Assembly: GCA_003661945.1 (NCBI GenBank)
Contig: QMXC01000089.1
Coordinates: 1-5,563, forward strand
Direction of reading: 5' to 3'
Source of the DNA: Candidatus Bathyarchaeota archaeon
Lineage (GTDB): Archaea; Thermoproteota; Bathyarchaeia; Bathyarchaeales; UBA233
Length of the DNA stretch: 5,563 nt
The position numbers were made by a program, and so were the translations under genes. The notes below the pieces were generated by a model that was given only the letters and a program-made list of their open reading frames with translations, was not told the DNA's origin and did not search any database. Shown here piece by piece: positions 1-4,964 of this stretch. Positions within the stretch are counted from its first letter, which is position 1. Every line of letters starts with the position of its first letter.

Positions 1-116
1 CAGTTGTGGCAAAAAGGGCAGCGTAGATTGCATCCCGGGGTGAATAGCACCGTGGCTATTCTGTCCGGGAAATCTATTAGGCTCGTTTTTTGGATGCCGC
101 TGAACTTCATCGACAT
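1..116 (-). CDS. nrdG: Anaerobic ribonucleotide reductase activating protein (radical SAM), 5' part only
   Basis: Translating the minus strand from ATG at 116 gives 38 codons open to the window edge. They begin MSMKFSGIQKTSLIDFP and contain the radical-SAM cluster motif C-x3-C-x2-C (C29, C33, C36, reading CNLRCPFCHN), which binds the [4Fe-4S] cluster that cleaves S-adenosylmethionine. The opening and the 'FTPGCNLRCPFCHN' block are typical of NrdG-type activases, which install the glycyl radical in NrdD. ATG 116 lies 4 bases after the nrdD stop. A second in-frame ATG at 110 matches where family members usually start (MKFSG...). Neither ATG has a clear Shine-Dalgarno sequence, so translation may be coupled to nrdD termination. 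The rest of the gene lies beyond base 1. The identity is firm from motif plus neighbour; the exact start is uncertain by two codons. Confidence 0.9.
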   Translation of the reverse strand, partial: MSMKFSGIQKTSLIDFPDRIATVLFTPGCNLRCPFCHN

Positions 117-120
117 TTTC

Positions 121-2238
121 TTACGCTTGGACTGTTCTTACCACGACTGATTTGTCAAAGGTTCTACGTATGGCGAATTCAGCTTGTTTTCCATCGTTCC
201 ACTGGTCTACTGGTCTTAGGTAGCCTACTACGCGCGAGTATACTTCGCATTTCGCTCCGCATTTCGGGCAGTGTTTGTGTCCGCCGCTTAGGTAGCCGTG
301 GCTTGGGCAGATGCTGAACGTTGGCGTTAGGGTGAAGTAGGGCAGATGGAAGTTCCAAGCTACTTTTTTGACGAGTTCGGCTGTTGCCTTCCAAGAATAG
401 ACTCTTTCGCCTAGGTATATGTGGAAAACCGTTCCGCCGGTGTAAAGTGTTTGCAGCTTGTCTTGGTGTTCCAATGCTTCGAAGAGGTCTATTTCGTAGT
501 CTACCGGTAGCTGCGACGAGTTTGTGTAGAAGGGTTCAGCTCCTTTTGAGAGGTATTTCTCGTTAGCCACGATTATGTCGGGATATTTACGTTTGTCTAT
601 GCGGGCGAGCCTGTAGGATGTTCCCTCGGCAGGGGTCGCCTCTAAATTGTAAATGTTTCCGGATTCTTCTTGGAAGTCTGCGAGGTTTTCACGCATAAAC
701 GTCAGCACTTTTATGGCGAATTTCAAGCCTTCAGGCGTGGCTATGCCGTATCCGAAAAGGTTCAATATCGCCTCGTTCATGCCGACCAAGCCTATGGTGG
801 AGAAGTGGTTCTTCCAGTATTTTCCGAATCCTTCTTTCACAAGGCGGAGATAATGCCGAGAATACGGATACAACCCTTTCTCCGTGAAACGTTCGAGAAC
901 CTTCCTTTTTATTTCGAGGCTGTCCCTTGCGGTTTCCATGAGCGCCTCCAAACGTTCAAAGAATTCCGTTTCATCTTTCGATAGGTATCCTATCCTCGGA
1001 AGGTTCAGCGTAACCACGCCTATGCTTCCCGTCAACGGGTTCGCCCCAAAGAAGCCTCCACCCCGCTTACGCAGTTCCCTATTATCTATTCTTAGCCGGC
1101 AACACATGCTTCGAACGTCTTCAGGTTTCATGTCGCTATTTACAAAGTTTGAGAAGTAGGGCACGCCATACTTAGCTGTAACTTCGAAAAGCTTTTGCGC
1201 CACGGGTGAGTCCCAGTCAAAGTCCTTCGTTACGTTGTAGGTGGGTATGGGAAACGTGAAAACGCGTCCTCTGGCGTCGCCTTCCAGCATCACCTTTAAG
1301 AAAGCCTCGTTGAACATTTCCATCTCTTCTTGCATGTCGCCGTAGGTTTCATCCATAAGCTTTCCGCCAATTATCACCGGCTCGTTCTTCATGAAGTCTG
1401 GAACCTTCAAGTCCAGCGTAACGTTTGTGAAAGGAGTCTGGAAACCCACCCGCGTAGGCACGTTCATGTTGAAGAAAAACTCTTGAAGCGCTTGTTCAAC
1501 CTCTTTTTGGCTTAACCCGTCATATCGTATGAATGGAGCCAGATGCGTGTCGAAGTTGCTGAAAGCTTGGGCGCCGGCAGCCTCCCCTTGAAGCGTGTAG
1601 AAGAAGTTAACCACTTGCCCTAGGGCTGTTCTGAAATGCTTCGCTGGGGTGCTTTCGATTTTCCCCGACACGCCGCCGAACCCTGAAAGTAGTAGCCCCT
1701 TTATGTCCCAGCCTACGCAGTAAGGTCCTAAAACGCCGAGGTCGTGGATGTGCATGGCACCTGAGAAGTGGGCGTCAGCTACGTTAGGCGGGTAAATCCT
1801 TGTAATCCAGTATTTCGCTATGACCGTGGACGAAAGATAATTATTCAAACCTTGAAGCGAATAGCTCATGTTAGAGTTTTCCCTGACACGCCAATCCTCA
1901 ACTTCCAAATACTGGTCCACCAAGTCCGCGGAGCTCAAAAGCGCGGCTAACTCCCGCATGTCTTGATGCTGCTTCCGGTATAGAATGTATGCCTTAGCAG
2001 TTCTTGCATGCCCGTTTTCTATCAGCACTTTCTCAACAATGTCCTGAATTTCCTCGACTGTTGGAACACCGTCTTCGCCGAAACGTTTTTTGAGTTCAGC
2101 CACAACCTGGTCGCTTAGCATTTTGGCTCGTTCACGGTCTTTTCCGCCGACGGCTTTGGCCGCTTTCCATATGGCGTTTGTTATGCGTTCTTGGTCGAAG
2201 GGTTCAAGTCTTCCATCACGTTTCCTGACAAACTTCAT
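121..2238 (-). CDS. nrdD: Anaerobic (class III) ribonucleoside-triphosphate reductase, glycyl radical enzyme
   Basis: This 705-residue enzyme reduces ribonucleoside triphosphates to deoxy forms without oxygen. Residues 2 to about 93 form an ATP cone (VRKRDGRLEPFD), the allosteric ATP/dATP site that sets overall activity. The catalytic domain holds the block GEAAGAQAFSNFDTHLAPF (219-237). C174 (GPYCVGWD) is the likely transient thiyl-radical cysteine, and C380 in SMCCRLR is the likely partner cysteine, preceded by a second cysteine, C379. The C-terminus has a zinc site (C644, C657, C660, C664, with H647 where many relatives have Cys). It is followed by the glycyl radical motif SRVVGY, with the radical on G672 (codon 223-225). 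Length is normal and there is no intein. The start is fixed by GAGGTGA at 2243-2249 and by an ATGA overlap with the nrdR stop. The radical must be installed by the adjacent NrdG. Roles of individual residues are inferred from studied homologues. Confidence 0.97.
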   Translation of the reverse strand: MKFVRKRDGRLEPFDQERITNAIWKAAKAVGGKDRERAKMLSDQVVAELKKRFGEDGVPTVEEIQDIVEKVLIENGHARTAKAYILYRKQHQDMRELAALLSSADLVDQYLEVEDWRVRENSNMSYSLQGLNNYLSSTVIAKYWITRIYPPNVADAHFSGAMHIHDLGVLGPYCVGWDIKGLLLSGFGGVSGKIESTPAKHFRTALGQVVNFFYTLQGEAAGAQAFSNFDTHLAPFIRYDGLSQKEVEQALQEFFFNMNVPTRVGFQTPFTNVTLDLKVPDFMKNEPVIIGGKLMDETYGDMQEEMEMFNEAFLKVMLEGDARGRVFTFPIPTYNVTKDFDWDSPVAQKLFEVTAKYGVPYFSNFVNSDMKPEDVRSMCCRLRIDNRELRKRGGGFFGANPLTGSIGVVTLNLPRIGYLSKDETEFFERLEALMETARDSLEIKRKVLERFTEKGLYPYSRHYLRLVKEGFGKYWKNHFSTIGLVGMNEAILNLFGYGIATPEGLKFAIKVLTFMRENLADFQEESGNIYNLEATPAEGTSYRLARIDKRKYPDIIVANEKYLSKGAEPFYTNSSQLPVDYEIDLFEALEHQDKLQTLYTGGTVFHIYLGERVYSWKATAELVKKVAWNFHLPYFTLTPTFSICPSHGYLSGGHKHCPKCGAKCEVYSRVVGYLRPVDQWNDGKQAEFAIRRTFDKSVVVRTVQA

Positions 2239-2681
2239 TTTCTCACCTCACGGAGCACACGTCGAAAATCTTCCGGCTCCTCAAACCTCCGGTAAACGGA
2301 TGCGAACCTAACGTAGGCTACACGGTCAAGCTGCTTCAAATATTTCATAACGAGGTCTCCAACCTCCTGTGAGGAAACCTCTTCCTTGCCGAGTAGCATC
2401 AAGTCCTGTCTGACCCGTTCCGCCAACTCGCGAATCTGCTCCATAGTTACCGGTCTCTTCTCACACGCTTTTTGCAGTCCTCTCACAATCTTGTTTAAGT
2501 CGAAACGTTCAAGACGCCCATCCTTTTTCCGCACCATAAACTCTATGGTCTCGACGTATTCGTACGTGGTGAAACGCCTTCCACAGTCTAGGCATTCCTT
2601 ACGCCGCCGAATGGTGTTGTTCGGGGAATCCCTCGTCTCGAGGGTTCTAATGTTCCCTGACCCACAGTAAGGGCACTTCAT
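2235..2681 (-). CDS. nrdR: NrdR-type transcriptional repressor of ribonucleotide reductase genes
   Basis: This 148-residue protein has the usual NrdR length and layout. Residues 1-45 form a zinc ribbon (C3-P-Y-C6 and C30-L-D-C33) followed by the signature CGRRFTTYE. Residues 49 to about 135 form an ATP cone (VRKKDGRLERFD ... GDLVMKYLKQLDRVAYVRFASVYRRFE). In bacteria NrdR senses ATP versus dATP through the cone and, in the dATP-bound state, binds paired NrdR boxes to shut off reductase genes. The open frame extends upstream to 2816, but the start at 2681 is preferred. It places the zinc-ribbon cysteines at residue 3 as in the family, it has GTGAGG 8 bases upstream, and the upstream extension would run through the TATA box and NrdR box. 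It is first in an operon with nrdD (ATGA overlap) and nrdG. NrdR is mainly a bacterial family, so transfer into this lineage is plausible. Confidence 0.95.
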   Translation of the reverse strand: MKCPYCGSGNIRTLETRDSPNNTIRRRKECLDCGRRFTTYEYVETIEFMVRKKDGRLERFDLNKIVRGLQKACEKRPVTMEQIRELAERVRQDLMLLGKEEVSSQEVGDLVMKYLKQLDRVAYVRFASVYRRFEEPEDFRRVLREVRK

Positions 2682-2689
2682 CAATGTTT

Positions 2690-2695
2690 CCTCAC
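2690..2695 (-). promoter_or_regulatory. Shine-Dalgarno site of nrdR
   Basis: GTGAGG lies 8 bases upstream of ATG 2681 on the minus strand. It decides the nrdR start in favour of the 148-residue form over longer in-frame options reaching to 2816. Confidence 0.7.
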
Positions 2696-2715
2696 GAAAG
2701 TCTAACGCTTCCAAT

Positions 2716-2731
2716 CTTAAATATCTAGTGT
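2716..2731 (-). promoter_or_regulatory. Candidate second, degenerate NrdR box
   Basis: One half (CTAGTGT on the plus strand, 2725-2731) and the AT core fit the bacterial NrdR-box consensus acaCwAtATaTwGtgt, while the other half is poor; I count 11 of 16 matches. Its centre is 33 bp from that of the strong box at 2749-2764. That is close to the three-turn spacing (about 31-32 bp) usual for paired bacterial NrdR boxes, though slightly long. It lies downstream of the predicted transcription start, in the nrdR leader. Confidence 0.4.
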
Positions 2732-2748
2732 TCGTCAGACAAGACAGA

Positions 2749-2764
2749 ACACTATACATAGTGT
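2749..2764 (-). promoter_or_regulatory. NrdR box (operator) of the nrdR-nrdD-nrdG operon
   Basis: The minus strand reads ACACTATGTATAGTGT, matching the bacterial consensus acaCwAtATaTwGtgt at 15 of 16 positions. With one more base on each side (2748-2765) it is an inverted repeat with perfect 8-bp arms (AACACTAT/ATAGTGTT) around a 2-bp centre. It lies directly downstream of the TATA box at 2770-2777 and overlaps the expected transcription start, about 25 bases from the TATA box. Bound NrdR would therefore block preinitiation or RNA polymerase loading. Its location upstream of nrdR itself implies autoregulation of the whole operon. The match is seen in the sequence; binding is inferred. Confidence 0.85.
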
Positions 2765-2769
2765 TTAGA

Positions 2770-2777
2770 TATATAAA
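2770..2777 (-). promoter_or_regulatory. Archaeal-type TATA box of the nrdR operon
   Basis: TTTATATA on the minus strand fits the archaeal consensus YTTAWATA exactly. It is preceded by the purine-rich GGAAAG, compatible with a BRE element that binds TFB. A start about 25 bases downstream would fall near 2748, giving a leader of about 65 bases that contains the nrdR Shine-Dalgarno site. Confidence 0.65.
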
Positions 2778-2871
2778 TACTTTCCACAACCACATTGAAA
2801 TATGAAAACGATGCATGTAGCGAAAACATGTAAGTGATAGACACTTTCAGAGAAAAATCTAGCTCGAGTTC

Positions 2872-2889
2872 TATGTTAGACGGAACATA
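2872..2889. promoter_or_regulatory. Inverted repeat TATGTT-N6-AACATA, candidate PadR-type operator
   Basis: Arms TATGTT (2872-2877) and AACATA (2884-2889) flank AGACGG. The core is ATGT-N8-ACAT, the half-site arrangement described for PadR-family operators in bacteria. It lies 21 bases upstream of a TATA box for the plus-strand 427-residue gene, where a regulator could influence TBP/TFB binding. Two PadR genes lie downstream of that gene. The symmetry is seen in the sequence; which protein binds it is a guess. Confidence 0.35.
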
Positions 2890-2910
2890 AACCATGAACA
2901 AAACAGCGGA

Positions 2911-2918
2911 TATATAAA
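2911..2918 (+). promoter_or_regulatory. Candidate TATA box for the 427-residue gene
   Basis: TATATAAA on the plus strand would place a transcription start near 2940 and a leader of about 50 bases containing GGAGG at 2978-2982. A second candidate, CTTAAATC at 2942-2949 preceded by GAAAATG, would start near 2970 and give a leader of about 20 bases. The sequence does not decide between them. Confidence 0.45.
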
Positions 2919-2989
2919 CCAGAACGAGAATTCCGAAAATGCTTAAATCATCCATCAGCGAAATACCCTAACACAATGGAGGATGAAAT

Positions 2990-4273
2990 GTGAATTCGCT
3001 GAGGGAAAAACTGAAAATAAGCGAGGAAAGGCTGAAGGAAATTAACGACTTTCTCATGAGAGAGGACAACCCGCTCGTAAACGGTTTAATAAAAATAGTT
3101 GAAAAGTACGGCGGCGTTGAAGAAATAAACCGCAAAGCCAGAGAAGCTCGAAAACTCGAAAACCTCATGGCTCGACTTGAAGAGCGGAATTCGCCTTACG
3201 TGAGAGACCTCGAATGGCTTATCGAGCAAAGAGACAAAGGCGCATTTATAAGCATACCGGAATACCGGAGAAAAATACTCGGCGAAAAAGCGGATTCCAT
3301 GAAATTCGACGAGTCTTTCGCCGTAACCCTCGAAATTAGCGCCTGCAACTTCTTTCCATGGCTGATAGAAGAAGCAAAAAAGGCGATTAAACAGCAAGAT
3401 TTGATGCCAGCCCGCTACATTCGAGTGCGCTCCATGAAAGAACAAGTCGAAGACGGCGACATCCTCGCCTTCGCAGCAGCCATGCAAATCATAGGCGCCA
3501 CCTACGTGCAAACACTTGACACGAAGGGAACCCTGCCTGGACCCGATGGACAGCCCATAAACGTTCACTTAGGCGGACCTGAAACCATCACCGGATACTT
3601 TGGCGGCGTTGGAGTACCCAACGAATACGCCTTAAAATGGGTTGACGAGTTTCTTCATTACTATACGGAATACGGCATCGAACAAGTGCTTAACATAAAC
3701 ATAGGCACCGTGATGCTGGGGTACTGGCTACACAAGCTTGGCATAGACATGGAATTCAAGATTTCCGTATATCTAGGCAACGACAACCCCTACTCGTGCT
3801 TCTGGACGCTCATGACAGCGAAGCTTTTCAGCCGAGACGACGGAACAACCCCGCTGATAGGGTTTAACCTTTCAAACTCGGCGAACAACGAAACAATCGA
3901 GCTGGCAGCCTACATTCGGAAAGCCTTCGACTTTGAAGACGTAGTCCGAATCGAGCACCACATAGTTGAAACCTACAAGAGCATCGTGAGGCAACCCTAC
4001 GACCGTCTCGACGAGCTGCTGGAAATCGCAGACCACGTCAAAAACATAAGCGCCAAACATGAAGGCGGAATCCCCGAAGTGGAAAAAACCAGGGAACACC
4101 CATCGGACATACTCGAATATTTCATCCCGAAAAAGGAAATCATCGAAAAGGGGCTAATGCCAAAACTACTGATAAACTATCTCGACAAGCACGACGCAGT
4201 GAACAGAACAGCCAAAGCGCTCACAGAACGAGGGCTAACGTTCATCGCCGCTTGGAACCTACACAAGAAATAG
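2990..4273 (+). CDS. Uncharacterised 427-residue soluble protein
   Basis: I do not recognise the family. The start is GTG at 2990, with GGAGG at 2978-2982 seven bases upstream; the in-frame codon two triplets earlier is a stop (TGA), so no longer form is possible. Residues 1 to about 85 are highly charged and probably helical. From about 108 onward, short hydrophobic strands alternate with helices (AVTLEISACN 111-120, ARYIRVRS 141-148, EQVLNINIGTVMLGY 231-245, EFKISVYLGNDNP 255-267, PLIGFNLSNSANN 288-300, DVVRIEHHIVET 317-328). That pattern would suit a TIM-barrel-like enzyme. Conspicuous polar residues include D177, H193, E198, H323, H324 and H357; the only cysteines are C119 and C270. There is no signal peptide or membrane segment, so it is presumably cytoplasmic. 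It is transcribed away from the nrd operon and converges on a PadR gene 44 bp downstream. Coding is certain; function is unknown. Confidence 0.92.
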   Translation: MNSLREKLKISEERLKEINDFLMREDNPLVNGLIKIVEKYGGVEEINRKAREARKLENLMARLEERNSPYVRDLEWLIEQRDKGAFISIPEYRRKILGEKADSMKFDESFAVTLEISACNFFPWLIEEAKKAIKQQDLMPARYIRVRSMKEQVEDGDILAFAAAMQIIGATYVQTLDTKGTLPGPDGQPINVHLGGPETITGYFGGVGVPNEYALKWVDEFLHYYTEYGIEQVLNINIGTVMLGYWLHKLGIDMEFKISVYLGNDNPYSCFWTLMTAKLFSRDDGTTPLIGFNLSNSANNETIELAAYIRKAFDFEDVVRIEHHIVETYKSIVRQPYDRLDELLEIADHVKNISAKHEGGIPEVEKTREHPSDILEYFIPKKEIIEKGLMPKLLINYLDKHDAVNRTAKALTERGLTFIAAWNLHKK

Positions 4274-4307
4274 TTTGCAGCGTCCCAGCTAAACAAATAA
4301 TGAAGGG

Positions 4308-4327
4308 GCAACCGCGGCTAGGGTTGC
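4308..4327. terminator. Hairpin between convergent genes, possible bidirectional terminator
   Basis: GCAACC (4308-4313) and GGTTGC (4322-4327) can pair around an 8-base loop. It sits in the 44-bp gap between the convergent 427-residue gene and padR, overlapping the last codons of the latter. No U-tract follows on either strand, so terminator activity is doubtful. Confidence 0.2.
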
Positions 4328-4743
4328 GGATTCACCTTCTTTTCCAACTTCTCCAACTTTTTTACAGCTGGAAAAACTTCCTGCCTAGGGGCACGGCTAA
4401 CAACTAGTCCTTTGCCGTTCATCCCCATAAGGGTCAGCTTCCTGCAGATGAGGTTCAACGAATCCTCTGTGAAATTCAGCAAGTTGTGTCCTTCGGTGGT
4501 TAGGCTGTAAACCTTTTTTGGACGTTCGCTTTCGAGGTTCCATTCGCTTTTCACGTATCCTTCCTTCTCCAGCTGGTTCAGCATAGGATAAATCGTGCTG
4601 GGACCGAAGTAGACCCCGAAGTTTTTGCGGATCTTTGTTATTATCTGGTAGCCGTGCATAGGCTCGTTCTTTAGGAACTGAAGAATCACTAGGTCGAGTA
4701 GTCCTTTGAGCAGTTTGGTTTGAACCTGCTTGTTTCTTTTCAT
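4318..4743 (-). CDS. PadR-family winged-helix transcriptional regulator
   Basis: This 141-residue protein carries the PadR signature. The first helix reads LLDLVILQFLKNEPMHGYQI (residues 15-34). The recognition region GPSTIYPMLNQLEKEGYVKS follows, and the wing ERPKKVYSLTTEGHNLL ends near residue 90. The remaining 50 residues are predicted helical and would provide the dimer interface; the C-terminal tail is lysine-rich (KKLEKLEKKV). PadR proteins are usually repressors that respond to small molecules or membrane stress and often control neighbouring transporter or membrane-protein genes and themselves. Start ATG 4743 has AGGTGA six bases upstream. It is divergent from a second PadR gene (plus strand, about 4965), and the shared region contains a strong dyad likely to be its operator. 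Family assignment is firm; ligand and targets are unknown. Confidence 0.93.
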   Translation of the reverse strand: MKRNKQVQTKLLKGLLDLVILQFLKNEPMHGYQIITKIRKNFGVYFGPSTIYPMLNQLEKEGYVKSEWNLESERPKKVYSLTTEGHNLLNFTEDSLNLICRKLTLMGMNGKGLVVSRAPRQEVFPAVKKLEKLEKKVNPQP

Positions 4744-4769
4744 TTTGCTTCACCTTTTGTGTAGTTTTG

Positions 4770-4790
4770 TCCAACAGTTCGGATGTTGGA
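4770..4790. repeat. Inverted repeat TCCAACA-N7-TGTTGGA in the padR leader
   Basis: Seven-bp perfect arms (4770-4776 and 4784-4790) lie around GTTCGGA, 15 bases upstream of the padR Shine-Dalgarno site (4750-4755). It could act as a DNA operator half-pair or, once transcribed, as a stable leader hairpin. I see no pairing with the ribosome binding site itself. Confidence 0.4.
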
Positions 4791-4800
4791 CGCGTATACA

Positions 4801-4822
4801 ATATGTCTCTCTCGAGACATAT
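4801..4822. promoter_or_regulatory. Perfect dyad in the divergent padR control region, probable PadR operator
   Basis: ATATGTCTC (4801-4809) and GAGACATAT (4814-4822) are exact 9-bp inverted arms around TCTC. A further GTCTC half-site follows at 4828-4832. The outer bases give ATGT-N10-ACAT, similar to PadR half-sites but two bases wider than the usual 8. The dyad overlaps or directly follows the predicted transcription start of the minus-strand padR. This is the expected place for an autorepressor site. Confidence 0.6.
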
Positions 4823-4849
4823 CTCAAGTCTCTATATACGTGAAACCGT

Positions 4850-4857
4850 AATATAAA
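4850..4857 (-). promoter_or_regulatory. Candidate TATA box of the minus-strand padR
   Basis: TTTATATT on the minus strand is one mismatch from the archaeal TATA consensus and would start transcription near 4828, just before the dyad. An alternative, GTATATAG at 4832-4839, would start near 4810, inside the dyad. Both place the dyad at the promoter. Confidence 0.4.
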
Positions 4858-4924
4858 ACTTCGTGCACCATCAAGGCATAAAAAAGCATAACAAAACACA
4901 AAATATTCCAAAACATAGATATAA

Positions 4925-4932
4925 TTTAAATA
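4925..4932 (+). promoter_or_regulatory. Archaeal TATA box of the plus-strand padR-like gene
   Basis: TTTAAATA fits the consensus YTTAWATA exactly. A start about 25 bases downstream falls near 4955, only about 10 bases before ATG 4965. That fits a nearly leaderless message and explains the absence of a Shine-Dalgarno site. It also argues against the upstream GTG at 4863 as the start. Confidence 0.6.
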
Positions 4933-4964
4933 AGCAAAACCAACAAAAAACAACCGAAAACAAA

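Larger units (their letters stand above)
2682..2989. other. Divergent intergenic control region between nrdR and the 427-residue gene
   Basis: About 308 bp lie between the nrdR start and the GTG of the plus-strand gene. On the nrdR side are the TATA box, one strong and one weak NrdR box, and the Shine-Dalgarno site. On the other side are an ATGT-N8-ACAT dyad (2873-2888), two TATA candidates and GGAGG. A minus-strand frame at 2752-2955 could encode 67 residues with one hydrophobic stretch, but it has no ribosome binding site and runs into the nrdR promoter, so I do not call it a gene. Confidence 0.7.

Noticed and set aside
90..1950. Several plus-strand frames of 60-104 codons across nrdD and nrdG
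   Set aside because: They are antisense shadows of the confidently identified minus-strand genes and show no domain or start signals.
2682..2816. N-terminal extension of NrdR to ATG 2816
   Set aside because: It would translate through the promoter and operator, is absent from the normal NrdR layout, and the start at 2681 has a good Shine-Dalgarno site.
2752..2955. Minus-strand 67-residue frame with a hydrophobic N-terminal stretch, possible small membrane protein
   Set aside because: No ribosome binding site. It overlaps the nrdR TATA box and ends in the NrdR box. A-rich plus-strand DNA yields hydrophobic minus-strand translations by chance, as at 4750-4953.
4397..4801. 134-residue minus-strand frame overlapping padR
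   Set aside because: Alternative frame of a clear PadR gene; sequence is low-complexity and charged with no recognisable domain.
4793..4840. Outer inverted repeat CGTATA/TATACG around the padR dyad
   Set aside because: Not concentric with the 4801-4822 dyad, only 6 bp and AT-rich; one arm is better explained as part of a TATA-like element.
4750..4953. Minus-strand 67-residue hydrophobic frame in the divergent padR region
   Set aside because: It overlaps the padR promoter, dyad and ribosome binding site, has no translation signal of its own, and is explained by base composition.
4863..4964. 34-residue N-terminal extension of the second PadR from GTG 4863
   Set aside because: It would cross the TATA box at 4925-4932, is low-complexity, and GTG 4863 lacks a ribosome binding site.
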